DNA of 18,700 nucleotides from JACCXJ01 sp052387115 (GCA_052387115.1 JBQTJM010000141.1:1-18700), one strand, 5' to 3'; positions 1 through 8,701 are shown, counted from the first letter of the stretch. Made by a program: numbers and translations. The notes: generated from the sequence alone by a model not told the origin.

Positions 1-378
1 GACATCCGCAACTGGGACCGGGTCGAGTCGGTGTCCCTCAACCCTTCCAAATCAGCGCTGGCGGACGCTGGGAAACAGACTCAAAACGCAGCATGAAAAA
101 GCGACATCTTTCTTGACAACGACCGCAGATAACCGGCCAACCAAACGACGTGAATTTGAGGAGCGAGTTTCGCTAGCGCAGCGCCCATGGGCCGGAGTTG
201 TTCACCCTTTGCCCCCCGACTACGATTGAGAGAAGGTCTTCGTCCGTGGACAAAGCGTGAACAACTCCGGCGGAGACCATCTAGGCACGTGAGGCATAAA
301 AACAGCCAAGTAAAGATCAAAATCATCTAACGCCGGGGCTTGACAATGGGGGCCCTCATAGAAGGGACGTAATGCTTC
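1..378. other. gene-poor left edge, no assignable gene
   Basis: All three forward frames are open at the left edge. The frame beginning at base 1 stays open for 31 codons and stops at TGA 94-96, so it could be the C-terminal end of a gene lying mostly outside the window. The frame beginning at base 2 stays open to a TGA near 229. None of the short translations resembles a family I know, and their overlap prevents a choice between them. The one clear structure is the inverted repeat at 191-271. Base composition is less GC-rich than the housekeeping genes further right, which fits accessory or mobile DNA. Confidence 0.4.
191..271. repeat. 21-bp near-perfect inverted repeat around a 39-bp core
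   Basis: The left arm 191-211 and the right arm 251-271 are reverse complements at 20 of 21 positions; the mismatch is a C-C pair at 206/256. The core between them is 39 bp and does not encode anything recognisable. The match stops sharply at both outer ends. No convincing target duplication is visible in the flanks. Possible identities are a tiny MITE-like element, two abutting ends of insertion sequences, or a long RNA hairpin/terminator. No T-run follows either arm, which argues against a simple intrinsic terminator. The link to the transposase fragment downstream is only proximity. Confidence 0.6.
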
Positions 379-1566
379 TTGGAGGTACAGGAAGAACAAA
401 CGCAGATCGAGAACCGCCTATACGAGACCTATCTCGATCAGTGTGGTCAGCCACCGGCACTGGTGCTCTACGATGTGACGTCCAGTTACTTGGAAGGCGA
501 GCAGAATGAGCTCGCGGGCTACGGCTATAACCGCGACGGTAAACGCGGGAAGAAACAGATCGTCGTCGGCCTGCTCACTGCCGCCGATGGCGAGCCCTTG
601 GCCGTGTGGGTCTTCGAGGACAACACGGCCGATCCTTCGACCTTGGCCGCGCAGATCACCCTCTTGAAAGAGCAATTCAAGGTACAGGACGTGGTCGTGG
701 TCGGGGATCGGGGGATGGTCAAAGCCAAAGGCAAAGCGGCGCTCGGGGAAGAAAACTTCAAGTACATCACGGCCTTGACCAACGCCCAGGTCCGTACGCT
801 GCTCAAAGAGCGCGTCTTGGCACCCGAGTTGTTCGATACCGAGATCACAGAGGTCGAGTGTGAGGGCAAACGCCTCATCGTCCGCCGGAATGAATCGGTG
901 CGTGCCCGTGAGCGTCATCGCCGCGAGGACAAGCTCGCGCGCTTGCGGGAGAGAATCGCAGAGCGTAACGCCTTCGTCGACGAGCGTCCTCGCGCCAATG
1001 CACAAGCGGGACTCACTCGACTCCAAGGGTGGGTGAAGCACCATAAGCTCAGCCCCTTCGTGACGCTGGCCCTGGAAGAGCGCACCCTCACCTACCAGAT
1101 CGATGGGGCTGCGCTGGCACAAAGCGCCTTGCTCGACGGCTGTTATACCTTGGAGACCGATGTCGCCGCGACCCAGATGGATGCAGAGACTGTCGATGCG
1201 CGCTATCGTGATTTGCAGCAGGTCGAGCGTAACTTCCGTACCCTTAAAACTGGCTTTTTGGAAGTGCGTCCCATCTTTCTGCGCAAGGCCCTGCGCACCA
1301 AAGGCCACGTATTCGTCGCGATGTTGGCTTTGAAGGTGACCCGTCTCTTTGAAGACAGGTTACATCAAGCCTTCGGTACGACCGATGATGATCCGCACGC
1401 CCTGACCTTCGACGATGCGCTGCTCGCGCTGTCTCGGATCACCTACCTGTACTACGAAGCCAACGGCCACCGCTTCGTGCGATTGCCAAAGTTAGATGAT
1501 TTGCAAACCTCGATCTTCAAGGCTCTCGGCCTGACCTTCCCTCGTTCCTCCGCCAAGGCCATGTAG
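379..1566 (+). pseudogene. IS1634-family (IS4 superfamily) DDE transposase, 5'-truncated
   Basis: This 395-residue reading frame is the catalytic part of an IS1634-like transposase, an enzyme that cuts and joins insertion-sequence ends through a DDE metal site. The visible triad is D32 in LYDVTSS, D110 in VVGDRGM and E283 in YRDLQQVERNFRTLK; the last carries the Y-R-E-K signature spacing of IS4-type enzymes. Family members usually run to about 500-600 residues, so the N-terminal DNA-binding portion is missing. The frame opens just after an in-frame TAA at 370-372, and its first possible start is TTG at 379, without a convincing ribosome site. I find no N-terminal continuation in other frames upstream. 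I therefore read it as a decayed insertion-sequence remnant. The family call is secure; whether any product is made is doubtful. Confidence 0.8.
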
Positions 1567-1949
1567 TCAGGACGCCCTTCCCGCCTCCGCGTCACTTATC
1601 CTCCTATACTCAATGGGTTATTGCGCGATCTCGAGGGCACCGGTAGGGGAAGATCCGTCCGATGACGGTAGCGATGCTCATCGCCAACACGGTGCGTGCG
1701 GCGGAGCGGCTGGCGGGCGAAGCGTGCAGGCTCACGCAGGGGGAGGATCGCAGTGCTTGCAGGGTAAGGCCCCGTCTCTTACCAAAAAACTACATTTGTA
1801 ACGTCATATTCCTTTACGGTCGCTTTCAAGCGTAATGGTCTCGGCGTCGATGCGGTCGTAAGCGGCGTGCGTGCCGATGAAGCGCACAAAAACCCGATGG
1901 CCTACATCGTAGCGCATGGCCCCTAGCTAGCAGAAGGTAAGCGTTCCTC
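1567..1949. other. scarred intergenic region after the transposase
   Basis: This stretch lies between the transposase stop and the end of the transporter gene that comes in from the right. Its right part (1804-1917) carries a toxin-gene remnant on the minus strand, listed separately. The part from 1567 to about 1800 contains a short open frame from ATG 1662 of 57 codons (starting MTVAMLIANTV) that I do not recognise and that lacks a good ribosome site. No terminal inverted repeat matching the 191-271 arms is visible here, so the right end of the insertion sequence cannot be placed. The region looks like a junction of several broken elements. Confidence 0.45.
1804..1917 (-). pseudogene. HigB-type mRNA interferase toxin, C-terminal remnant
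   Basis: Reading the minus strand from 1917 to the TGA at 1806-1804 gives 37 residues containing VFVRFIGTHAAYDRIDAETI. This is the highly conserved C-terminal end of HigB-family (RelE superfamily) type II toxins, which cut mRNA on the ribosome; full proteins are about 95-110 residues. An in-frame TAG lies at 1929-1927, only three codons before the ATG, and nothing upstream continues the domain, so the N-terminal two thirds are lost. In intact modules the antitoxin gene higA follows closely. Here an ATG overlaps the toxin stop (ATGA), but its frame ends after five codons, so the partner is gone too. This is a dead toxin-antitoxin module beside an insertion-sequence remnant. Confidence 0.6.
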
Positions 1950-4619
1950 TCAGCCAAGATTCGGTCCGGTGTGCCGGTCCTTCCCTCGACCCCTGTGATC
2001 CCATACCGCCATCAGGGCCGGCAGGAACACGATCGAGGACACGACCGCGTAGCTCAAGGACAGGGTGATCAGGATCCCCATGTAGGCCATGCCCGGGTGG
2101 CGCGCGATCGCGAGCGTGCCGAAGGACACGATGGCCGCCAGCGCGCTGAACAGGACCGCCGCCGGGGTGCTGCCGCGGAACAGTTGCACGACGTCGCCGC
2201 CGGCGCGTTTGCGCATCACCAGATAGATGCCGTAGGCGTTGGCGAGTCCGATGAGAAGGGGGAGGGCGATGATGTTGGCGAGATTGAAGGGCAGTGAGAA
2301 GGCCACGGAGCTGCCCACGGTCAGGATGAGGGCGAGGACCAGGGGCACGAAGGACATGAAGGCGAACGATAGACTCCGAAGGACCAAGAGCATCAGGACC
2401 CCGGTGGCGATGAGGCCGAGGCTGGTGGCGATGAGGCAGGCCTCGATCACCGCATCCCCGCCTTCGAGCAGCGCGACCGGTGAGCCGGTGGCGTGGGGGG
2501 CCACGGAGCGCACGGCCGCGACGAAGTCCCGCAGCGCCTGGCGATCGCTGAGATCGGCCTTGGGAAAGACCTCGATGCGCGCCCGCCCATCCGCGGCCAG
2601 GTAGCGTTCCCGGAGCTCGGCGGGCAGGTCCTCCAGCGTGACCGGGCCCGCCGACAGGAGCTGGCGGAGCCGGCTCAATACCGTCGGGAAGTCCCCGATG
2701 ACCCGAGGCTCGATCGCCCGGAGCCGGTCGCGGTCCCAGTCGGGGCTGGTGCGGAGCCCCGAGAGCGCCTCGCCCAAACGGTCCAGGCTCGCGGCAAAGG
2801 CCGCATCCCCGGTCTTGGCCTGGAGCTCCGCGATCCGGGACTGAAAGGACTCGAGCACCGCTATCGTCTTCTCCGGGGCGGGCGCCTCGTGGGGACCACT
2901 ATCCACGACGAGCGGCGCCAGGACCAGGTTCATGTCCGCGATGATCTCGAGCTTCTGGTCCTGGTCCTCGGGGACATAGCTCGCCAAGGTCACGGCCTTG
3001 TCGACCGCGGGCAGCGCCTCGAGGCGCGTGGCGAGTGACTGCGCCGCCTCCAAGTCCCGTTCCAGGACCTGGATGGTGTAGGGACTGGTGTCGGGGTCGC
3101 GCAAGAGGTCCTTGAAGGTCGCGACCGCCTCGGTGGTGGGGTCGCGCAGGTTCAGGGGATCGAAGTCGAACTCCACCTTGGGGGCGAGGCTCAGGGCCCC
3201 GAGCGTGAGCGCCAGGACCCCTAAGAGCACCGCGCGCCGATGCACCACCAGCGGCCTGCCGAGCCAGGCCAGCGGGTTCGGGCCGTGCCGTTTGTACACC
3301 GCGCGCAGGGGGAACACGGCGATCAGCGCCGGCAGCAGGGTGAGCGACGAGAACAGGGCGATCCCCATGCCCATGGCAGCGATGATCCCGAGCTCGGCGA
3401 GGCCGCGGTAGCTGGTCGGCGCAAAGGCGACGAAGCTCACCGCGGCCGCGATGGCGGCGACCGTCAGGGCCCCACCGACGCCAGCGCTGGCATCCGTCAG
3501 CGCCTGAACCGCGGTCTCGTCCTCGCGGTCGAACTCCTCGCGATAACGCATTGCGAACTGGATGCTGAAATCTACCCCCATCCCGATGAAGAGCACGGCG
3601 AAGTTGACGGAGATGAGGTTGAGCGCCCCGATCACGAAGCACGCCGCGGCCGCGGTCCAGACGAGGCCCACCACCAGGGTCACCAGGATGCACGCGACCA
3701 TGCGCGGCGAGCGCAGGCCGAAGAACAAGGTCAGGCACACGAGCCCGAACGAGAGCCCGGTGGTGAGCCAGGCGTCCGCGGCGACATTGGCCAGCTCCTC
3801 GCTCTGCATGGCCACCGAGCCGGTGAGCCGGACGCGCGTCCCGGGACGCACTAGCTCGGGATCGGCCGCGAGCGTGCGCAGGTAGTCGAGTGCCCTGGCG
3901 GCGGGCTCGAGGCGGGTAAAATCGAGTCGTGGCCGCACCAGGATGAAGCTCTGTCTGGGGACGCCGGCGGGCCGTGAGTCGGACAGCCAGGCCTCGCGCC
4001 AGGACACCGGCCGCGCGGCCTCCGGCGGCGACTGGATGGCCTGGCTGATCCGGTCCAGGACCTTCTGGAGGATCGCCTGCGTGTCGCGGCCCAGGTCCTC
4101 GCCGAAGGCCCGGCCCAGCATGGTGAAGAGGCCGGAGAGGCTCGGGTCCTCGGCCATCGTGCCGAGGAAGGGTTCTGCTTCGGCGAAACGCTCGTCCAGG
4201 TCCCAAAGCGCGTCGCGATCCAGGTACAGGAGCCCATGCTGCGCGAAGAACGGACCACCGCCCGGCTGGTACACGGACTCGACCACCTCCCGGTTCAGCC
4301 GCATGCGTTCGGCCAGGGCATCCGCCACATCGCCGGCCTCGGCCGGGGTTTCGGCCTCGACCACCACCACGATGTTGTCGGCGAGCTGCGGAAAGGCCCG
4401 CTCCAACTCCCGCTCCATCTGGCGGAACGGGAGGTTGGGGTCCAGCATCTCGGCGGTGTTCGAGTTGAGCGCGAGATGGGTCTTGGTGTAGTAGAGGAGG
4501 CCGCCGGTGAGCACCAGGATGGCGGGGAGCAGGAGCGGCGCGGTGCGCGCCGAGGTCTCGACGAGCCGTACCGCCGCGGACACGAACACACCCCAGAGGG
4601 CCCTCAGGACCGGGCTCAT
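1950..4619 (-). CDS. hpnN: HpnN-like hopanoid-associated RND/MMPL transporter
   Basis: The 889-residue product is an inner-membrane RND-type exporter of the HpnN group, which moves hopanoid lipids toward the outer membrane. The frame stays open much further upstream, but ATG 4619 is the likely start: it begins MSPVLRALWG and follows a GGGGGAG ribosome site. The layout is that of a duplicated RND half-unit. There is one membrane helix near residues 27-45, a periplasmic domain, a helix bundle near 300-470, a second lone helix near 495-515, a second periplasmic domain, and a final bundle near 740-870. The first bundle has FIGMGVDFSIQFAMRYREE with Asp350, the expected proton-relay position. The matching site in the second bundle reads IGLANAYGIYLV, with Gly797 where related proteins, as I recall them, carry Asp. 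The upstream gene is a BepA-like protease on the same strand, 109 bp away. No other hopanoid gene lies in the window, so the substrate is inferred from family. Confidence 0.82.
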   Translation of the reverse strand: MSPVLRALWGVFVSAAVRLVETSARTAPLLLPAILVLTGGLLYYTKTHLALNSNTAEMLDPNLPFRQMERELERAFPQLADNIVVVVEAETPAEAGDVADALAERMRLNREVVESVYQPGGGPFFAQHGLLYLDRDALWDLDERFAEAEPFLGTMAEDPSLSGLFTMLGRAFGEDLGRDTQAILQKVLDRISQAIQSPPEAARPVSWREAWLSDSRPAGVPRQSFILVRPRLDFTRLEPAARALDYLRTLAADPELVRPGTRVRLTGSVAMQSEELANVAADAWLTTGLSFGLVCLTLFFGLRSPRMVACILVTLVVGLVWTAAAACFVIGALNLISVNFAVLFIGMGVDFSIQFAMRYREEFDREDETAVQALTDASAGVGGALTVAAIAAAVSFVAFAPTSYRGLAELGIIAAMGMGIALFSSLTLLPALIAVFPLRAVYKRHGPNPLAWLGRPLVVHRRAVLLGVLALTLGALSLAPKVEFDFDPLNLRDPTTEAVATFKDLLRDPDTSPYTIQVLERDLEAAQSLATRLEALPAVDKAVTLASYVPEDQDQKLEIIADMNLVLAPLVVDSGPHEAPAPEKTIAVLESFQSRIAELQAKTGDAAFAASLDRLGEALSGLRTSPDWDRDRLRAIEPRVIGDFPTVLSRLRQLLSAGPVTLEDLPAELRERYLAADGRARIEVFPKADLSDRQALRDFVAAVRSVAPHATGSPVALLEGGDAVIEACLIATSLGLIATGVLMLLVLRSLSFAFMSFVPLVLALILTVGSSVAFSLPFNLANIIALPLLIGLANAYGIYLVMRKRAGGDVVQLFRGSTPAAVLFSALAAIVSFGTLAIARHPGMAYMGILITLSLSYAVVSSIVFLPALMAVWDHRGRGKDRHTGPNLG

Positions 4620-4728
4620 GCGCTCCCCCACCTGGCTCAAAACCCGATATGTTACGTGCTCCGCGCGGCCTTGCGAAGGCGGGCGCTGCAGGCTGCCCAC
4701 CGTGCACGCGCATGGGCCGGGGCTCAGG

Positions 4729-6249
4729 TCAACCGGGTTCGACCGTGCACGGCCCGCGCCGCACGATCCAGTCGCTCTCGTCTCTTTCCTCGCGCTCGCG
4801 GGCGAGCTGTCGGGCCAGGTCCTTGAGCCGCGCCGCGATGCGCTCGCGCTGGTAATGGTCGGTGGTTCGGGAACGCTGGGCAAAGCGCAGTTGTTCGCAG
4901 GCCAGCTCCGTCTCCCCCGAGAGAAAACGCAGCTCGGCCATGGCGATCTGGGCCTCGACCGCCGCGCCGGCCTTGCCTTCGGCCTCCGCCAGCAGGCGGT
5001 AATAGGTGAGATCGCGTTCGTGATCCCGGGCGTAATCGCCCAGCACCTTGAGCGCATCGCGGGGTTTGTCGGCCGCCACCAGGGCCTCGACATACCCGAG
5101 GACGGCCGGCCGGTAACCCGGATAAAGGCCCAACAGCTTGCGATAGACTTCCAGGCCCGCCGGGGTGCGGCCCGCGGCGAGATCGAGGCGCGCAGCGGCC
5201 AGGAGATAGGCCGGCTGCTCGCCATCGACCTGCAACAATGCCTGGATCTCTGCACGCGCCTTGTCGTACTGGGCGGCGTTGGTGAGCGCCAGGGCGTAGC
5301 CGTAGCGGGCCGCCTGTCCCGCGCGGGTCGTCGGGCCCTTGATCCGGGTCGCGAAATACTCGACGGCGGCGGTCGGCCGCTGGACGGCCGATACCTGGAG
5401 CTTGGCGCGCATGAGATAAAACGCCAAGCTGTCCTGGTAGTTTCCGCGCGGGAGCTGGTCGGCACGGCTGCGGGCGTCGGCGATGCGCGATACCGTCACC
5501 GGATGGGTGCGCAGGAACTCCGGCAGCTCCGCATTTTCACTCAGGCGGTTGGCACGCTGCAGGCGCTCGAAGAAGGCCGGAATGCCCATGGGGTCGAAGC
5601 CGCTGCGGACCAAGGTCTGCATCCCGACGCGGTCGGCCTCCTCTTCGTTGGCGCGTGTGAAGTCGATCCGATTCTGAACACTTCCGGCGGAGATCGCCGC
5701 CAGCGCGGCCTGTCCGGCCTCGGGGTTCTGCGTGCCGAGCAGGAGTGCGCCCAGCATGGCCGCCGCCACCGGGATGCTGAGCTGGGAGGCGCGCTCGAAG
5801 CTGCGCGCCATGTGGCGCTGGGTGACGTGCGCGATCTCGTGCGCCACTACCCCGGCCAGCTCGCCCTCGGCCTGTGTGTGCAGGAATAGACCGCTGTGGA
5901 CCCCGATGAACCCGCCGGGAGCCGCGAAGGCGTTGATGGCGGGGTCATCGACGAGGAAGAAGGTGAACGGGTGCTCGGCGCGGTAATCGCTCTGGGTCAC
6001 GAGGCGCGTGCCCAGCGATCCCACATAGGCCTCGATCTCGGGGTCCTCGATGAGGTGGGCGTGACCGCGCAGGTGGCGCAGCAGGTCTTCGCCGAGACGC
6101 CGCTCCTCCTCGGGTGAGATGACCCCGCCCGCGGAATCGCCGAAATCCGGTAGGTCCTGTGCCGTGACGGGCTGGGCGAGGAGGAGGGCCATGACCAGGC
6201 AGCCCGCGCGCTTGAGCGACGCGCGAAGGGGAAGGGCGTGGAGAGTCAA
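4729..6249 (-). CDS. bepA: BepA/YfgC-like M48 metalloprotease with TPR repeats
   Basis: This periplasmic zinc protease resembles BepA, which checks and degrades stalled outer-membrane proteins and works with the BAM and LPS-assembly machinery. With the TTG start at 6249 it has 506 residues, close to the 487 of E. coli BepA. The N-terminus is a signal peptide (RASLKR, then a hydrophobic stretch ending PVTA before QD). The M48 zinc site is HEIAH at 137-141, with the third ligand in the EEEAD segment near 202-206. The second half (about 290-490) is built of TPR-like helical repeats, for example AARYGYALALTNAAQYDKA. The start is uncertain: the frame is open to TTG 6336, and the first ATG (6192) would remove the basic part of the signal. 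It lies upstream of hpnN on the same strand and could be co-transcribed with it. Confidence 0.85.
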   Translation of the reverse strand: MTLHALPLRASLKRAGCLVMALLLAQPVTAQDLPDFGDSAGGVISPEEERRLGEDLLRHLRGHAHLIEDPEIEAYVGSLGTRLVTQSDYRAEHPFTFFLVDDPAINAFAAPGGFIGVHSGLFLHTQAEGELAGVVAHEIAHVTQRHMARSFERASQLSIPVAAAMLGALLLGTQNPEAGQAALAAISAGSVQNRIDFTRANEEEADRVGMQTLVRSGFDPMGIPAFFERLQRANRLSENAELPEFLRTHPVTVSRIADARSRADQLPRGNYQDSLAFYLMRAKLQVSAVQRPTAAVEYFATRIKGPTTRAGQAARYGYALALTNAAQYDKARAEIQALLQVDGEQPAYLLAAARLDLAAGRTPAGLEVYRKLLGLYPGYRPAVLGYVEALVAADKPRDALKVLGDYARDHERDLTYYRLLAEAEGKAGAAVEAQIAMAELRFLSGETELACEQLRFAQRSRTTDHYQRERIAARLKDLARQLAREREERDESDWIVRRGPCTVEPG

Positions 6250-6374
6250 GGGGCTCGTTCTGATGGGCGATGGCCGGACGGGTGCCCGACAAAGGCTTGT
6301 AGACTTGAGGCCGGATGTCAAGTTCCGGTGTCCCAATTGGATTTGACAACCATCGGCTTGTCCTCAGGGCGCGC

Positions 6375-6403
6375 TTGGCCCCGGCCGGTGCGGCGGGTAG
6401 TAT
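6375..6403 (+). promoter_or_regulatory. candidate sigma70 promoter for PPi-PFK
   Basis: A TTGGCC at 6375-6380 and a TAGTAT at 6398-6403 are separated by exactly 17 bp. Each hexamer matches the sigma70 consensus at four of six positions. Transcription would start near 6410 and leave a leader of about 70 bases before the ATG at 6480. The element lies in the divergent spacer between the bepA-like gene and the kinase. This is pattern matching only. Confidence 0.35.
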
Positions 6404-6479
6404 CGCACCCGGCGCCCAACCCTCTCTTTTAGTTTCATGGCGGTCGGGCCGCGCCAGGATTGGCCATGAGGATCCCGCG

Positions 6480-7748
6480 ATGACGACGAGAAACGCGTTC
6501 TATGCACAATCGGGCGGTGTGACCGCGGTGATCAACGCCACCGCCTGCGGTCTCATCGAGACGGCCCGCAGCCACGCGGACAAAATCGGCGCGGTATACG
6601 CCGGGCGGCACGGGATCATCGGTGCGTTGACCGAGGACCTCATCGATACCAGCCGCGAGTCGCCCGAGGCGATCGCTGCCTTGCGCTATACCCCGGCCGG
6701 TGCCTTCGGTTCCTGTCGCTACAAGCTCAAGGGCCTCACGCAGAACCGCGCCGAGTACGAGCGTCTCATCGAGGTCTTCAGGGCGCACGACATCGGGTAC
6801 TTCTTCTATAACGGCGGGGGGGACTCCCAGGATACCTCCTACAAGATCACCCAGATGGCACAGTCCGTCTCTTATCCCCTCACCTGCATCGGGATCCCGA
6901 AGACCGTGGACAACGACCTCGCCATCACCGACACCTGTCCGGGGTTCGGCTCGGTGGCCAAGTATGTGGCGGTATCGGTGCGCGAGGCGGCCTTCGATGT
7001 CGCCTCCATGGCCAAGACCTCGACCAAGGTCTTCATCCTGGAGGTGATGGGCCGCCACGCGGGCTGGATCGCGGCCGCCAGCGGGCTGGCGCAGGAGCAC
7101 CCCGGCGACGCCCCGCACCTCATCCTGTTCCCGGAGGTCCCCTTTGATGAGCCGCGCTTCCTCGAGCGCGTCAAGGAGGCGGTCGACCGGGAGGGTTATT
7201 GCGTGATCGTGGCCTCCGAGGGCATCAAGAACGCCGCCGGAGAGTTCCTGTCCGAGGCCGGGACGCGCGATGCCTTCGGTCATGCGCAACTGGGCGGTGT
7301 GGCCCCGGTCCTGGCGCGCAGCATCAAAGAGGCCCTGGGTTACAAATATCACTGGGCGGTGGCCGATTATCTGCAGCGCGCCGCACGCCATATCGCTTCC
7401 AAGACCGATGTCGAGCAGGCCTATGCGCTCGGGCGCGCCGCGGTGGAGCTCGCGATCGCGGGCAAGAACGCCGTCATGCCGACCATCGTCCGCAAGAGCG
7501 ACAGCCCCTATGTCTGGGAGATCGGCGAGGCGCACCTTTCCGAGGTGGCCAATGTCGAGAAGACGATGCCGGGCGATTACATCTCCCAGGACGGTTACGG
7601 GATCACGGACGCCTGCCGGCGCTATCTAGCGCCGCTCATCCAGGGCGAGGACTATCCGCCCTACAAGAACGGCCTGCCGTGCTATGTGCGATTGAAGAAC
7701 GAGGCGGTGCCGAAGCGCCTCGTGGCGAGCTTTCAGCCGGGCAAATGA
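6480..7748 (+). CDS. pfp: pyrophosphate-dependent 6-phosphofructokinase
   Basis: The enzyme interconverts fructose 6-phosphate and fructose 1,6-bisphosphate in the cytosol using pyrophosphate instead of ATP, so it is reversible and can serve both glycolysis and gluconeogenesis. The 422-residue protein starts at ATG 6480, with GAGG about nine bases upstream. The donor-site loop reads GGGDSQDT (112-119). Asp115 fills the position that is Gly in ATP enzymes. The catalytic loop PKTVDND (140-146) has Lys141 where ATP enzymes have Gly. This Asp plus Lys pair is the established mark of PPi use. MGRHAGWIA is the conserved fructose-phosphate-binding segment. It stands alone between a divergent protease gene and a facing secreted-protein gene, with a strong terminator behind it. 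PPi-PFKs of this type are known from methanotrophs and other gammaproteobacteria. Confidence 0.9.
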   Translation: MTTRNAFYAQSGGVTAVINATACGLIETARSHADKIGAVYAGRHGIIGALTEDLIDTSRESPEAIAALRYTPAGAFGSCRYKLKGLTQNRAEYERLIEVFRAHDIGYFFYNGGGDSQDTSYKITQMAQSVSYPLTCIGIPKTVDNDLAITDTCPGFGSVAKYVAVSVREAAFDVASMAKTSTKVFILEVMGRHAGWIAAASGLAQEHPGDAPHLILFPEVPFDEPRFLERVKEAVDREGYCVIVASEGIKNAAGEFLSEAGTRDAFGHAQLGGVAPVLARSIKEALGYKYHWAVADYLQRAARHIASKTDVEQAYALGRAAVELAIAGKNAVMPTIVRKSDSPYVWEIGEAHLSEVANVEKTMPGDYISQDGYGITDACRRYLAPLIQGEDYPPYKNGLPCYVRLKNEAVPKRLVASFQPGK

Positions 7749-7771
7749 CCTTACACCCGCTCCTATGAAAA

Positions 7772-7793
7772 AACCGCCGGGATCCCGGCGGTT
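7772..7793. terminator. bidirectional intrinsic terminator, perfect 22-bp palindrome
   Basis: Bases 7772-7793 form a perfect GC-rich palindrome centred on GATC, with 11 bp per arm. On the minus strand it is followed by a run of six or seven T (the A-run at 7767-7773 on the plus strand). That makes it a good intrinsic terminator for the GlcG-like gene arriving from the right. On the plus strand it lies 24 bp after the PPi-PFK stop with a weaker TTCAATT tail, so it probably ends that transcript as well. Confidence 0.8.
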
Positions 7794-7819
7794 CAATTGG
7801 CTTCGGTCTCGTGTTGGTA

Positions 7820-8701
7820 CTACGGGTTGGGACCGATGGGGTCGGTGTTGGGCAGGTCTTGGCCGAGGGACTCTGAGTCACCGTCCCCCGGACCATCAGC
7901 GTCACCGAGGCAGGTCGGGTGGCCGAAGCCGCTCGGGCTGCTGAATCCGCCAGTGTTTGTACCAGCAATAGCAGTGTTGTGTGGCGTCAGGTCATAAATG
8001 ATGTTGTCCGTTCCGGCGGCGACCCCACCCGGGATGTTGTCTAGGTCGAGCGCATCGCGCACCCGCCAGGCGATGACATGGTCGGCACAGGAGGTATCGC
8101 CGCTCACGCCCACGCCGCCCACGCGCTGCTTAGCCGCGTTATAGAGCCCGAGCCCGCCGCCGAAGACGTTCACCCCGCCGACCTTCTCGCCGACCAGCGG
8201 GTCATTGGCCGTGCCGAAGCGACCGGGTCCGCCGTCATAGGCCTCCTCGGGATCGACCGGGTTGCTGTGCTGTAGACCGTATAGGCTACCACCAGGGTTC
8301 ACCGCGGTGTTGAGGTTGGCCGTGGAGAGCGCGATCTCGGTGTCGTCGGCCTTGGGCGTGAGGGCTGGAAGGCTGAGACCGTTGGCGGTATTCGCCTTCT
8401 GGGCCGAGATCACCCGGCTCAGCAACCACTGCTCCCTGCGATTGGTGCCCGAAAACGCCACCGCGCAGACGATCCCGTCCGCATTTACGATGGTGGCCCA
8501 CATGTTGTTGTTGAGTCCGCCGTTGGAAGTGGCCACGGCGCCTAGGAGTGCAGTCTTCAAATCGGCCTGGCTGGGCAGCCCCCTGCACCCAAAGGGGCGC
8601 TCGGCGGGTTGGGCCGAGACCGTTTCGGAAACCAGGGTGAGCATGAGGCCGGCCCCAAGGGCCGCGGATGCGATTCGTGTTGTTTTTGAAATGTTTGACA
8701 T
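7820..8701 (-). CDS. exported GlcG/HbpS-like heme-binding family protein
   Basis: The 293-residue product resembles the GlcG/HbpS (DUF336) family, small alpha-beta proteins some of which bind heme; no enzymatic role is established for most. ATG 8701 is chosen because it follows AGGAGC at good distance and begins a clean signal peptide (basic KTTR, hydrophobic core to VSA, cleavage before Q31). The frame remains open upstream to 8812. The GlcG-like part spans about 40-245: the core starts near LKTALLGAVATSNG, and the late segment VGGVGVSGDTSCADHVIAW is the usual family ending with a glycine-rich turn. Four cysteines outside the signal could form two disulfides. The last 30 residues are rich in Asp, Gly and Pro (DADGPGDGDSES), which is unusual for the family and could bind calcium. 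The insert of about 60 residues around 130-190 is also longer than usual. Confidence 0.65.
   Translation of the reverse strand: MSNISKTTRIASAALGAGLMLTLVSETVSAQPAERPFGCRGLPSQADLKTALLGAVATSNGGLNNNMWATIVNADGIVCAVAFSGTNRREQWLLSRVISAQKANTANGLSLPALTPKADDTEIALSTANLNTAVNPGGSLYGLQHSNPVDPEEAYDGGPGRFGTANDPLVGEKVGGVNVFGGGLGLYNAAKQRVGGVGVSGDTSCADHVIAWRVRDALDLDNIPGGVAAGTDNIIYDLTPHNTAIAGTNTGGFSSPSGFGHPTCLGDADGPGDGDSESLGQDLPNTDPIGPNP

Noticed and set aside
418..1308. 296-codon minus-strand open frame opposite the transposase
   Set aside because: It is an antisense shadow of the transposase catalytic region, which carries a clear DDE triad.
4620..5465. In-frame upstream extension of the HpnN reading frame (to 1171 codons)
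   Set aside because: It overlaps the BepA-like gene in another frame, has a low-complexity Ser/Arg/Pro-rich translation, and a strong ribosome site precedes ATG 4619 where the transporter homology begins.
4507..5889. 460-codon plus-strand open frame opposite the BepA-like gene
   Set aside because: It is the complement of a well-supported protease gene; its translation has no recognisable domain and reflects the high third-position GC of the real gene.
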